The notes under the pieces are model-generated. The model worked only from the letters and a program-made list of their open reading frames with translations. It made no database searches and had not been told where the DNA came from. Below, piece by piece: positions 30,030 to 38,896 of a DNA stretch of 64,000 nucleotides; within the stretch, counting starts at the first letter, position 1; each line of letters begins with the position of its first letter. This stretch comes from an uncultured Lachnospiraceae bacterium (GTDB taxonomy: Bacteria; Bacillota; Clostridia; Lachnospirales; Lachnospiraceae): contig CANQEL010000002.1 of the NCBI GenBank assembly GCA_947594855.1, positions 168,438 to 232,437 of the forward strand, in the 5' to 3' direction. The position numbers and the translations under genes are program-made.

Positions 30030-30533
30030 GTGACGGAATTCGAGAAAGTATACCGGACCTATTTTGATGATGTGTATCGCTACATTCGCAGGCTGTCCGG
30101 AAGCGAGAACATAGCTGATGAAATTACAAGTGAGACATTCTTCAAAGCAATGCGCTCCATAAACGGATTCCGCGGCGGCTGCGATATACGGGTGTGGCTT
30201 TGTCAGATAGCCAAAAACTGCTATTATACATATCTGAAAAAATCTGCCAGGACAGAAAGTATTGATGAAACAGAGCTTTTTAAACTGCCATCTGAAGAAG
30301 CAACTGCCGAAGAACTGTGTATAAGAAAGGAAGAAGCAGAAGCAGTAAGGAACATTTTGCATACCCTGCCGGAAACATATAAGGAAGTCTTTATGTGGAG
30401 GGTGTTTGCAGAATTGAGTTTTAGGCAGATAGGGCAGATGTTCGGTAAATCTGATAATTGGGCATGTGTGACTTACCACCGGGCCAAAGCGATGATTAAG
30501 TCAGGATTGGAGGACAAAAATTATGAAAAATGA
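30030..30533 (+). CDS. RNA polymerase ECF sigma factor
   Basis: 167 aa. I choose GTG 30030, giving MTEFEKVYRTYFDDVYRYIRR, the usual ECF start, with AGGTGG just upstream; ATG 30012 is in frame but would fall on the likely transcription start. Region 2 spans about 10-75 (DDVYRYIRRL, ADEITSETFFKAM, WLCQIAKNCYYTYLKK) and region 4 about 110-160 (LPETYKEVFMWRVFAELSFRQIGQMFGKS, the helix-turn-helix). The anti-sigma gene overlaps its end by 11 bp. The pair probably answers an envelope signal. Confidence 0.93.
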   Translation: MTEFEKVYRTYFDDVYRYIRRLSGSENIADEITSETFFKAMRSINGFRGGCDIRVWLCQIAKNCYYTYLKKSARTESIDETELFKLPSEEATAEELCIRKEEAEAVRNILHTLPETYKEVFMWRVFAELSFRQIGQMFGKSDNWACVTYHRAKAMIKSGLEDKNYEK

Positions 30534-31449
30534 ATGTAGCATTGTACGTGACCTTCTTCCTTTATATTCCGAGGATATGGTCAGCACCGATACGGCAGCT
30601 TTTATAGAAGGACATCTTAAAAACTGCGAGGCTTGTATGAATGAATATGAGAGAACCAAAGACCCAAAGCCGATACAGAATTCTGATGATGCAGCGCCGC
30701 TTAAAAACCTCAGCCGGAAGATGAAAATAAAGAAAATTAATATAATTGCCATGACGACTGTATTTGTTGTGTTTTTTGCCGTTTCCGTGTTTGTAAAGCT
30801 GTCCGCTCCAAGTTATCTTCCTTATTCTGAAGGAATTGTCACACTCGAAAAATACGGCGATAAAGGTATTATTTTGAATTTTGATGAAAGTGTAACAGAC
30901 TTTGATTACAGAGTCTATGATGATCCTGATGACAGCAGTATCTGTTATTGCGATATTGAGGCATGGACTACTATTTGGGACAGATGGTTTTCAAAGAGGA
31001 ATGAAAATCTGTCAGCGGTAGTCACAGGAAGAAGTAAACCAATGTTTATCTCATATGTTCCAAACGATGAAAGCGAGAATATCTGTATTGCAAAGTATGA
31101 TCCATACGCTGAAAATCAAATTGAAACGGATGTAGATACTGAACACGTAATTACCCTGCCCAGACTGACGCTTGGATACTATCTTATATTTGCAGTTTCA
31201 GCACTGGCAATTATGATAATTGTATGGTTTGTCACAAGAAAGAAAAAGCAAATACGCATTTGGGTGGAGAGGCTTGGCCTTTATCCTGCCGCATATATTA
31301 TAAGCCACTTTATCATTTCGGGTATCTGCTGGGCTACTAATTCTTTAACTCGCGACTTTTTCTCAATAATTTTGCTGTCTGTCCTGTTGTATGGCGGGTT
31401 GTTGTTGGCGCACAATATCTGGTATCTTAAACAGTCTTATACCAGGTAG
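30523..31449 (+). CDS. Membrane anti-sigma factor with zf-HC2 zinc finger
   Basis: 308 aa. The cytosolic N-terminus carries the anti-sigma zinc finger: CSIVRDLLPLYSEDMVS, then HLKNCEACMNEY with the His-x3-Cys-x2-Cys pattern (about 30-37). A first membrane segment spans about 68-90, an outside domain about 91-215 with aromatic and acidic patches, and three more membrane helices lie near the C-terminus (about 217-237, 250-268, 280-300). Extra C-terminal helices are less usual than the simple one-helix design. AGGAGG inside the sigma gene serves as its ribosome site. It should hold the sigma factor until a signal releases it. Its last codons overlap the convergent patatin gene. Confidence 0.9.
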   Translation: MKNECSIVRDLLPLYSEDMVSTDTAAFIEGHLKNCEACMNEYERTKDPKPIQNSDDAAPLKNLSRKMKIKKINIIAMTTVFVVFFAVSVFVKLSAPSYLPYSEGIVTLEKYGDKGIILNFDESVTDFDYRVYDDPDDSSICYCDIEAWTTIWDRWFSKRNENLSAVVTGRSKPMFISYVPNDESENICIAKYDPYAENQIETDVDTEHVITLPRLTLGYYLIFAVSALAIMIIVWFVTRKKKQIRIWVERLGLYPAAYIISHFIISGICWATNSLTRDFFSIILLSVLLYGGLLLAHNIWYLKQSYTR

Positions 31450-32294
31450 CCCAGTACATCCTTAATACGCTCCTCGGCGTCACATCTGCCGAGCTGGTAT
31501 ATTTCTTCCAGTTTATCAGGGTCGCGCTCTACTGCGCCGAGGGTAATGGCGCGGCTTGGTCTTATGACGCAGACGGCGCCTTTTTCTTCCTGTTCTGAAA
31601 TATACTGCAGAGTTTTATTGTACCGTATATGCCTTGTCTGTATTGCTTTTATGAATAAAGGATATTTTCTGTAGAGAAGTTTTATTAGCGGCATAAAGGA
31701 ATTGGGAGATTTTTGGTAACCCAAAGGTCTTGTCAGTATAATGACATTTTTCTCATAACCTTTATGCTGGAAATATCTTATCGGGATAGAGTCGGACATC
31801 CCGCCGTCTAAAAGAGAATATTTTCCGATATTGACAATTTGTGAAACAACGGGCATTGACGCTGATGCGCGAAGCCATTCTATGTCGGTAAAGTCACCGG
31901 TACTGCACTTGTGGTATACGGCTTTCCCAGTATTTACATCAGTGCCGACAGCGTAAAATTCCATGGGTGAGTTCTTAAAGGTTTCGGTATCAAATACATC
32001 TAAAAGCTGCGGAATTGTCTGATAACAGAATTTGGCGCCGTAAAGGTTGCCCGTAAAAAGCAGGGAGCCAAGACTGGCAAATCTTTTATCCCTGCAGTAT
32101 TTTTTGTTGTAGCGTATGACGCGGCCGGGCTGACGGGACTTATAGTTACAGCCAAAAGCAGCTCCTGCCGAAACTCCTATAGCCCCGTCAAATGTTATAT
32201 TATTCTCCATAAATACATCAATTACGCCGGCGGTATACATGCCTCTCATGGCGCCGCCTTCCATAACCAGACCGATTTTCATATTATTCTGCAA
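31437..32294 (-). CDS. Patatin-like phospholipase
   Basis: 285 aa serine hydrolase of the patatin/RssA group. GLVMEGGAMRGMYTAGV (residues 7-23) is the oxyanion loop, GVSAGAAFG (about 39-47) holds the nucleophile Ser in G-x-S-x-G, and LLDGGMSDSIP (about 156) supplies the Asp of the catalytic dyad. Such proteins remove acyl chains from lipids. There is no signal peptide. The start overlaps the end of putP by 11 bp, so the two are translationally coupled. No ribosome site of its own stands out beyond the purine-rich end of putP. Confidence 0.92.
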   Translation of the reverse strand: MQNNMKIGLVMEGGAMRGMYTAGVIDVFMENNITFDGAIGVSAGAAFGCNYKSRQPGRVIRYNKKYCRDKRFASLGSLLFTGNLYGAKFCYQTIPQLLDVFDTETFKNSPMEFYAVGTDVNTGKAVYHKCSTGDFTDIEWLRASASMPVVSQIVNIGKYSLLDGGMSDSIPIRYFQHKGYEKNVIILTRPLGYQKSPNSFMPLIKLLYRKYPLFIKAIQTRHIRYNKTLQYISEQEEKGAVCVIRPSRAITLGAVERDPDKLEEIYQLGRCDAEERIKDVLGYLV

Positions 32295-33819
32295 CAGCTT
32301 TCTTTACTTTTTCAAATTCGTCAGTAATTTCTTTAGAAGGAGCAGGTGTAGCAAGGCTCACAACTACAAAGAATATACATGCTACTATAAACGCCGGAAG
32401 AAGTTCATATATACCGAATATTCCTCCCAGCGGATTCAGAACAAATTTCCATACAAATACGGTTATACCGCCGCTTAACATTCCTGCAAGAGCGCCCCAT
32501 TTGTTGCTTCTCTTCCAGAAAAGCGAGAACAGTACGACAGGTCCGAAAGAAGCTCCGAAACCGGCCCATGAGAACGATACTATGCTGAATACCGAGCTGT
32601 TAGGGTCGCTTGCGATAAATATTGCGATTATTGCAATGACTACAACTGTAACACGCGCAGCTATCATAGATGCAGTGTTAGATAACTTTAATTTAAAACC
32701 ATCCTCTAAGATATCCTTTGATATACTTGAAGAAGCAGCAAGAAGCTGTGAGTCTGATGTAGACATTGTTGCAGCAAGGATGCCTGCAAGAATTACGCCT
32801 GCTACTATGGCGGCAAGTATACCATGTGAGCTTATAAGTTTGGCAATTTCAACAATAATTGTTTCAGGGTCTTTTAATGTTTCAAGCACTCCGTTTTTGG
32901 TCATTGCGTTACCCATAAGTCCTATGAATACTGCAACGGAAAGTGATATTACAACCCATATTGAAGCGATTCTTCTGGAAAGCTTAAGTTTGCGTTCATC
33001 TTTTATAGCCATGAATCTTAATATGATATGAGGCATTCCGAAATAACCAAGTCCCCATGCAATCATTGATGCGATTGTAAGAGGCGGATAAGGAGCGGCC
33101 GCGCCGTCTGAATATGTCTGTGTAAAGCTGAAATATCCCGGAAGTGATTTCGCGTTTTCTATAACGGCGCCCATACCGCCTGCGCTTACTACGCCAAAAC
33201 CGAGTATTACTATCAGGGCTATTGTCATAATAATGCTCTGTAAGAAGTCTGATGTGCTTGCAGCCAGGAATCCTCCAAGCGTTGTATACAGAACGATTAC
33301 TATTCCGCTGATAATCATTGCGGTTACATAGTTCACTCCAAAAAGACTGTTGAAAAGTTTTCCGCATGCAGCAAATCCTGAAGCCGTATATGGAATAAAG
33401 AATACTATAATTACAAGAGCTGCTATGATTGAAAGGATATGTTTATCATCCCTGTGCCTCTTTGAAAAGAATTCGGGCACCGTTGTGGAATCTCCTGCAA
33501 TTTCAGTATATTTTCTGAGACGTTTTGCAACAATAAGCCAGTTGACATATGTACCTATTGCAAGTCCTATTGCAGTCCATGCAGCGTCTGCAACGCCTGT
33601 GGCATAAGCTACGCCCGGGAGTCCCATAAGAAGCCAGCTGCTCATGTCCGAGGCTTCTGCACTCATTGCGGTGACAAAGGGACCGAGGTTACGTCCGCCA
33701 AGGTAAAAGTCTTTGGTCGAATTGTTTTTGCGTGCAAAAAATATACCTATGCCAATAACCAGAATCAGATAAAAGATTATTGAGATAAGTATGCACACGT
33801 TTGAACTGGTAGTTATCAT
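32284..33819 (-). CDS. putP: Sodium/proline symporter PutP
   Basis: 511 aa solute:sodium symporter with about 13 transmembrane helices. Family marks: KDFYLGGRNLGPFVTAMSAEASDMSSWLLMGLPG (about 36-69, helix 2 with the sodium-binding Ser and Asp), GYFGMPHI (about 258) and ATMSTSDSQLLAASS (about 350, helix 9). The strong AEASDMSSWLLMG block points to proline rather than glucose or pantothenate transport. GGAGGAAG precedes the ATG. Patatin overlaps its 3' end; the SDR gene ends 42 bp upstream, so all three could share a transcript. Confidence 0.93.
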   Translation of the reverse strand: MITTSSNVCILISIIFYLILVIGIGIFFARKNNSTKDFYLGGRNLGPFVTAMSAEASDMSSWLLMGLPGVAYATGVADAAWTAIGLAIGTYVNWLIVAKRLRKYTEIAGDSTTVPEFFSKRHRDDKHILSIIAALVIIVFFIPYTASGFAACGKLFNSLFGVNYVTAMIISGIVIVLYTTLGGFLAASTSDFLQSIIMTIALIVILGFGVVSAGGMGAVIENAKSLPGYFSFTQTYSDGAAAPYPPLTIASMIAWGLGYFGMPHIILRFMAIKDERKLKLSRRIASIWVVISLSVAVFIGLMGNAMTKNGVLETLKDPETIIVEIAKLISSHGILAAIVAGVILAGILAATMSTSDSQLLAASSSISKDILEDGFKLKLSNTASMIAARVTVVVIAIIAIFIASDPNSSVFSIVSFSWAGFGASFGPVVLFSLFWKRSNKWGALAGMLSGGITVFVWKFVLNPLGGIFGIYELLPAFIVACIFFVVVSLATPAPSKEITDEFEKVKKAVAE

Positions 33820-33861
33820 TTTTCTTCCTCCTATAAAGTTATATCCAATTAAGTATAGCAG

Positions 33862-34587
33862 TTATATTAATCCACCGCAAGCGGTAATTATCTGACCGGT
33901 AAGATAAGGGCTCTGTAAACTCAATGAATATATAATATCTGCAATCTCTTCAGGGGTTCCGAAGCGGCCTGAAGGAATGTCGTTAATCATGTTGTTTTTT
34001 TCATCAGGGGTAAAGACTGAATTCATTTCCGTATCGATTATTCCGCAGGAGACGGCATTTACCGGTATATTGCTTGGGGCAAGCTCTTTGGCGAGAGCCA
34101 TGGTAAATGCATTGATGGCTCCTTTTGATGCGGAGTATGCAACTTCACAGGAGGCGCCGCACTCTCCCCATATTGAAGATACATTGATTATACAGCCTGA
34201 TTTTTTTGATATCATCGAAGGAATCGCTTCCCGGCAGCAGTAAAATACGGAGTCCATATTAGAGCCAAAGACATTACGCCATTCTTCATCAGACATATCA
34301 TGTAAAAGTCCGATATGGGATATACCGGCATTATTAATAAGTATATCTGTATCGCCGAAAGCCTCCCTTACAGCTGTAAAAAGTTCTTTTACATTGCCGG
34401 ATAAAGATAAATCTCCGGTATAGATTATACAGTCTGAACCGAGCGACATGACTTCATGTTTTACCGCCTCAATCATATAAGAATTCTTACGGCAGGTAAT
34501 TGCCATATGAACATTTTCTTTTGCAAAACGCAGTGCAGTGGCTTTGCCGATTCCGCGTGAAGCACCTGTGATTATAACTGTTTTCAT
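33862..34587 (-). CDS. SDR family oxidoreductase, likely EF-P 5-aminopentanone reductase (YmfI type)
   Basis: 241 aa NAD(P)-dependent short-chain reductase. TGASRGIGKA (7-16) binds the cofactor, NNAGIS (about 89) and VSSIWGECGASCEVAYSASKGA (about 140) contain the catalytic Ser, Tyr and Lys. The GASCEVAYSASKG block and AKELAPSNIPVNAVSCG recall YmfI, which finishes the 5-aminopentanol mark on elongation factor P in Firmicutes, but FabG-like enzymes share much of this, so the substrate is a suggestion. No clear GGAGG is seen; AGGAAG precedes the start. It is divergent from the LytR_C gene and lies upstream of putP. Confidence 0.8.
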   Translation of the reverse strand: MKTVIITGASRGIGKATALRFAKENVHMAITCRKNSYMIEAVKHEVMSLGSDCIIYTGDLSLSGNVKELFTAVREAFGDTDILINNAGISHIGLLHDMSDEEWRNVFGSNMDSVFYCCREAIPSMISKKSGCIINVSSIWGECGASCEVAYSASKGAINAFTMALAKELAPSNIPVNAVSCGIIDTEMNSVFTPDEKNNMINDIPSGRFGTPEEIADIIYSLSLQSPYLTGQIITACGGLI

Positions 34588-34744
34588 TTATACATTCTTC
34601 CTGACTTAATTAATTTATTATTACTAAGTATAGTTTTTTTTTGTGAAATGAGCAACAATATTTGTATTTTTCTATTTATTGTGATAGAATGGCGATAATT
34701 GGGGAAATATCGTTTTGTAATAAAAGGTAAGGCAGGTAGCTGTA

Positions 34745-35863
34745 ATGAAAAAGAAAAACAGCATAGGGAAAATAATATTTGTAATGTTTCTAAGGTCGTT
34801 CTTTACTGTAGTACTGCTTCTTGTAGTTGCAATGGGAAGCTATGGACTTACAATGAAGTATTATGAAGTGACGGCTGATGAAACCCATGGAAAGGACATG
34901 CTTGACATAGTCGGGGACATTACGGCTGATGAAATTTCACGTAATATAATATATTCTGTTAATTCTGAAACTTCTGAAGTTGAAGGTATGATTATAGAGG
35001 TGCTTAATACAACGACGGGAAATCTGGATTTTATAACAATTCCTGCTAATACACAGTTTACAATTGGGAGTGAAGTATATAAGAGAATGTGCGCAGCAGG
35101 AGCCGATGTACCTCAGATTATGAGAATGTCGCTGCTTAACAGCTATTTTTCTGATAATACAGCATATGAATACGGAATACTTATGCTGGAAGATTATTTA
35201 GGAATAGATATTGGATATTATACAGCTGTAGAAAGTAGTGTGTTTCAGGGATGGTTTAATAAAGATGCAGACACCGGATTATATACTCCGTCTGACAGCC
35301 TTATAAGTGAGGCACAGCAGTATGTAAGCAATAATGATATGACGGGATTCATAAAATTAAAATATGAATCTTTAGTATCTAATCTGAAAGTGAAGAGTAA
35401 ACTTAAATATGCAGATACATATGCGGCAGTCAATCCGGCATATATATATTGTTATATGATTCCGGGCAAAGTAGATATGGAAGAGTATCTTATCAGTGTG
35501 AAGAAAGCAAAGCAGCAGTATGATACTATTCTTTCGGATGATGAACATACTACCGAACAGGTTAATGATGTTTCGATTCCTTCAGCCGGAAAAAATATAA
35601 AGGTACTTAACGGAAGCGGTACGGAAGGAATTGCTACCGCTACTAAGAGCATGCTTGAAAAAGACGGCCTGACGGTGGTGAAAATAGCAGATAATTCTGA
35701 GATTATTGAGAATACTATTATATATGTAGCAAAAGAGGGTATGGGAAGAGATTTAAAACACTATTTTGATGGTGCCAGAATAGAAACCACACAGCTTGAT
35801 GAAGGAATTGATATTCTTATAATTGTAGGTTCAGCGGATTCAGGCATATTGACTAATCAATAA
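34745..35863 (+). CDS. Membrane-anchored protein with C-terminal LytR_C domain
   Basis: 372 aa. One N-terminal membrane segment (about 16-36) after a lysine-rich start, an outside region of about 240 residues with no domain I recognise, and a LytR_C domain at about 280-370 (IKVLNGSGTEGIATATKSMLEKDGLTVV). The LytR-CpsA-Psr transferase domain that normally precedes LytR_C is missing, so this is not a wall-polymer ligase. GGCAGG lies before the ATG. The WecG/TagA-like gene follows 23 bp later and YitT soon after, hinting at an envelope operon. Confidence 0.82.
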   Translation: MKKKNSIGKIIFVMFLRSFFTVVLLLVVAMGSYGLTMKYYEVTADETHGKDMLDIVGDITADEISRNIIYSVNSETSEVEGMIIEVLNTTTGNLDFITIPANTQFTIGSEVYKRMCAAGADVPQIMRMSLLNSYFSDNTAYEYGILMLEDYLGIDIGYYTAVESSVFQGWFNKDADTGLYTPSDSLISEAQQYVSNNDMTGFIKLKYESLVSNLKVKSKLKYADTYAAVNPAYIYCYMIPGKVDMEEYLISVKKAKQQYDTILSDDEHTTEQVNDVSIPSAGKNIKVLNGSGTEGIATATKSMLEKDGLTVVKIADNSEIIENTIIYVAKEGMGRDLKHYFDGARIETTQLDEGIDILIIVGSADSGILTNQ

Positions 35864-35886
35864 TATTTACCGGGGGATGGTAGCTT

Positions 35887-36612
35887 ATGGGCGGAATTGT
35901 GGATATAATGGGACTTCCTGTAAATGCAATAAATGAAAGGGAACTTAGGGGTCTTGTTCAGTCATATATGACAAGCGATGCCATAAATGTTATATATATG
36001 GTTTCTATTGGTACGCTCAAAAGTATAGTTGAAGACCAGGAATATAGAAAAGATGTTGCAGAAGATGCGGCGCTTATACTTCCGGCAGAAGATATTATAC
36101 TTAGCAGGGTACAGAGGAAAAAAGTAAGAGGAGCAGTAAATAGTTACCGCAGTCTTTTAAGGGTGATTGGAGAATTATGTAAGAATAAAAAAGTGTATGT
36201 AATTGGAGAAAGCCATAAAGATACGGAACTTTTCATACAGCTTTTTTCTAAACGTAACCCGGATGCAGATATGTGCGGGATGTATTCAATGGACGCAGGC
36301 TACAATGATGAAAGTGTTATTAATGATATTAATACCAAGGTTCCTGATGTGCTGTTTCTTATATTTAAGAGTCCTGAACTGGAAAACTGGATTGCAGAGA
36401 ATAAATCAAAACTTAATTCCAAGCTTCTTGTTGGAGTGGGCAACATATCGGATGATATGGTAATGCAGAATATGAAGCCTGCTAAATGGATTAAAAAACT
36501 TGGTATAGAGAATCTGTATTTTAATATAATAAAAAGAAAATATATGGATAATAAAAGAAAGGAACGTATATTAGACTCACTATTGGCAGAATATAATAAG
36601 GAGAACAGTTAA
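35887..36612 (+). CDS. WecG/TagA/CpsF-like protein with altered active-site motifs
   Basis: 241 aa with the overall plan of GT26 glycosyltransferases, which add N-acetylmannosamine-type sugars to lipid carriers in wall teichoic acid or exopolysaccharide synthesis. MGLPVNAINERE at the start and KVYVIGE (about 100) fit the fold. The motif that usually reads PDG with the catalytic Asp is PAED here (about 64), and the usual G-x-PKQE-W block is FKSPELENW (about 158). I therefore doubt that it is an active transferase. GGGGG lies nine bases before the ATG. It sits between the LytR_C protein and YitT. Confidence 0.7.
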   Translation: MGGIVDIMGLPVNAINERELRGLVQSYMTSDAINVIYMVSIGTLKSIVEDQEYRKDVAEDAALILPAEDIILSRVQRKKVRGAVNSYRSLLRVIGELCKNKKVYVIGESHKDTELFIQLFSKRNPDADMCGMYSMDAGYNDESVINDINTKVPDVLFLIFKSPELENWIAENKSKLNSKLLVGVGNISDDMVMQNMKPAKWIKKLGIENLYFNIIKRKYMDNKRKERILDSLLAEYNKENS

Positions 36613-36616
36613 GCAT

Positions 36617-37516
36617 GTGAGAGGAGTGTCTCTGCTGGGTATTCTGCTTAGAAAAAATGTGTTTTTGGATATTATTCTTATATTTGCGGGGGTAAGCCTT
36701 ATGGCTGCGGGCGTGAGGCTTATATATGAACCGTTGGGCCTTGTAACCGGAGGTGTGTCAGGATTTGCTATTATTGTAGAATACTGGACACGCTCATTTA
36801 TTAATGGGGGAATTCCGGTATGGATTACCAATGCCGTTATAAATGTACCGCTGTTTATTGCAGGAAGATATGTAAAAGGGAAGAAATATATTATACGTTC
36901 ATTTTTTGCCGTAGTTATATTTACTGCGGAGCTGTCATTAATACCCGATATATCAATTTTGGGAAACGATATGCTTATGGGTGCGGTATATGGCGGTGTA
37001 TTGTCGGGTGCAGGTCTTGGCATTGTTATGGTAAGGATGTCTTCTACGGGCGGAACAGATCTTCTTGGCGCGATTATAAGACATTATATCCCGCAATACA
37101 GTACGGCTTCGGTTATTATGTATATTGATACGGTAATAATCGCTCTTGGAGCAATGGCATTTGGCGTAAAGAATGTTATGTATGCGGTTATTGCCGTGTA
37201 TATTACTTCCAAAGTCATGGATACTGTCGTAAGCGGAATCAGATATTCCAAACTTGTTATTGCAATAACAGATAATTCAGACGATATTTCCTTTCAGATA
37301 ATGAATAAAGTAAACAGGGGCGTTACATTGGTAAAAGCGAAAGGTATGTATAGCGGTAATGATAAAGATATGCTTATATGTGCGGTACCCAAACGGGAAT
37401 ATATAAAAGTAATAAGAATTATAAGTGAAAAAGACGAGCGGGCATTTGTTATGATATCTGATATAAGAGAGGTTCTTGGGGAAGGCTTTATAGGCGCGAA
37501 AAGATTTCTTGATTAA
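36617..37516 (+). CDS. YitT family membrane protein
   Basis: 299 aa. Five or six membrane helices in the first 200 residues (YitT/DUF161 domain, with GGVSGFAIIVEYW at about 42 and STGGTDLLGAII at about 140), then a cytosolic DUF2179 domain (about 215-297) of ferredoxin-like type. Function is unknown. The start GTG 36617 is 4 bp after the previous stop, with AAGGAG 13 bases upstream; the spacing is long, so a slightly later start is possible. Translation is probably coupled to the gene before. Confidence 0.88.
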   Translation: MRGVSLLGILLRKNVFLDIILIFAGVSLMAAGVRLIYEPLGLVTGGVSGFAIIVEYWTRSFINGGIPVWITNAVINVPLFIAGRYVKGKKYIIRSFFAVVIFTAELSLIPDISILGNDMLMGAVYGGVLSGAGLGIVMVRMSSTGGTDLLGAIIRHYIPQYSTASVIMYIDTVIIALGAMAFGVKNVMYAVIAVYITSKVMDTVVSGIRYSKLVIAITDNSDDISFQIMNKVNRGVTLVKAKGMYSGNDKDMLICAVPKREYIKVIRIISEKDERAFVMISDIREVLGEGFIGAKRFLD

Positions 37517-37679
37517 GATGTATGTGCAAATTACACAAAATAATAGTGAATATTTTGTAAAGAAACAATATAGATTTTTGTTTATATAAGGTGTATTATA
37601 TACGTTGCGAGCACATTTAAATAAAATATTTGTGCATACTGAATGAAGTTATAAGACCTTTAGGAGGGGAAAACAGAAA

Positions 37680-38795
37680 ATGGCAAGTTTATCATTAAGA
37701 AACATCAACAAGACATATCCTAACGGATTTGTTGCAGTAAAGAATTTTAATCTGGAAATAGCAGATAAAGAATTCATTATTTTTGTAGGACCGTCAGGAT
37801 GCGGTAAATCTACAACGCTTCGTATGATTGCAGGACTTGAAGAAATCACGGAAGGAGAATTGTACATAGGCGACAAGCTGGTTAATGATGTTGAGCCTAA
37901 GGACAGAGATATAGCGATGGTTTTCCAGAACTACGCATTGTATCCTCATATGTCAGTATATGACAATATGGCATTCGGACTCAGACTCAGGAAGACTCCG
38001 AAAGACAGAATTGACAAACTGGTTCATGAGGCTGCAAAGATTCTTGATATTGAACATCTGCTTGATCGTAAACCGAAGGCTTTGTCAGGTGGACAGAGAC
38101 AGCGTGTGGCTATGGGACGTGCTATCGTGCGTGACCCTAAGGTGTTTTTAATGGATGAGCCTTTATCAAACCTTGATGCAAAGCTTCGTGTACAGATGCG
38201 TATTGAGATTTCAAAACTTCATCAGAGACTTGAGACAACTATTATATATGTAACGCATGACCAGACCGAGGCTCTTACGCTTGGTACCAGAATAGTAGTA
38301 ATGAAAGATGGTGTTATACAGCAGGTAGATACGCCGCTTGACCTTTATATGAAACCTAACAACCTTTTCGTTGCAGGATTTATAGGTTCTCCACAGATGA
38401 ACTTTATTGATGTTAAGGTTGTTAAAGAGGGAGATAATGTAGACCTTAAGTTTGGTGACAATTATTCAATAAGACTTCCTGAATCAAAGGCTAAGAAAGT
38501 TATTGACGCAGGATATGAAGATAAGACAGTAGTTCTCGGTATCAGACCTGAAGATATTAAGGACGAAGAAATGTTTATATCACAGGCAAAAGAAAGTTGT
38601 CTGGATGCAACGGTTAAGGTATATGAAATGCTTGGTGCAGAAGTATTCCTGTACTTTACGGTTGATAAGTATGATATTACCGTAAGGGTTAACCCGCGTA
38701 CTACTGCAAGACCGGGAGATACCGTTACAATAGCATTTGATATGTCAAAGGCTCATTTGTTTGATAAAGAAACAGAGCAGGTAATTACTAATTAA
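37680..38795 (+). CDS. ugpC: Sugar ABC transporter ATP-binding protein, UgpC/MsmK family
   Basis: 371 aa ATPase of the CUT1 sugar importers. Walker [10 protein letters not shown] (about 38-46), Q-loop [12 protein letters not shown], signature [14 protein letters not shown] (about 136), Walker [13 protein letters not shown] and switch VTHDQTEA, then a C-terminal regulatory domain (about 240-370) with GIRPEDI. In Firmicutes one such protein often powers several sugar importers and is encoded apart from the permeases, as here; no permease or binding protein is adjacent. GGAGGGG precedes the ATG. A 160-bp upstream region should hold its promoter but I see no clear boxes. A terminator follows. Confidence 0.93.
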   Translation: MASLSLRNINKTYPNGFVAVKNFNLEIADKEFIIFVGPSGCGKSTTLRMIAGLEEITEGELYIGDKLVNDVEPKDRDIAMVFQNYALYPHMSVYDNMAFGLRLRKTPKDRIDKLVHEAAKILDIEHLLDRKPKALSGGQRQRVAMGRAIVRDPKVFLMDEPLSNLDAKLRVQMRIEISKLHQRLETTIIYVTHDQTEALTLGTRIVVMKDGVIQQVDTPLDLYMKPNNLFVAGFIGSPQMNFIDVKVVKEGDNVDLKFGDNYSIRLPESKAKKVIDAGYEDKTVVLGIRPEDIKDEEMFISQAKESCLDATVKVYEMLGAEVFLYFTVDKYDITVRVNPRTTARPGDTVTIAFDMSKAHLFDKETEQVITN

Positions 38796-38829
38796 TTACT
38801 GTACATTGTAAAAAAAATGTAGTATATTT

Positions 38830-38871
38830 AAAGAGGCTGTTTACACTATAATAAGTGGTCAGCCTCTTTTT
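38830..38871 (+). terminator. Terminator after the sugar ABC ATPase gene
   Basis: AAAGAGGCTG (38830-38839) pairs perfectly with CAGCCTCTTT (38860-38869), 20-base loop, followed by more T. It also rules out an upstream start for the next gene. Confidence 0.85.
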
Positions 38872-38896
38872 GAATTATATAAAAAAGGAGATAAAA

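Noticed and set aside
38855..38896. Upstream GTG start for the second GH2 gene
   Set aside because: It lies inside the terminator hairpin of the preceding gene, and ATG 38897 has a proper ribosome site.
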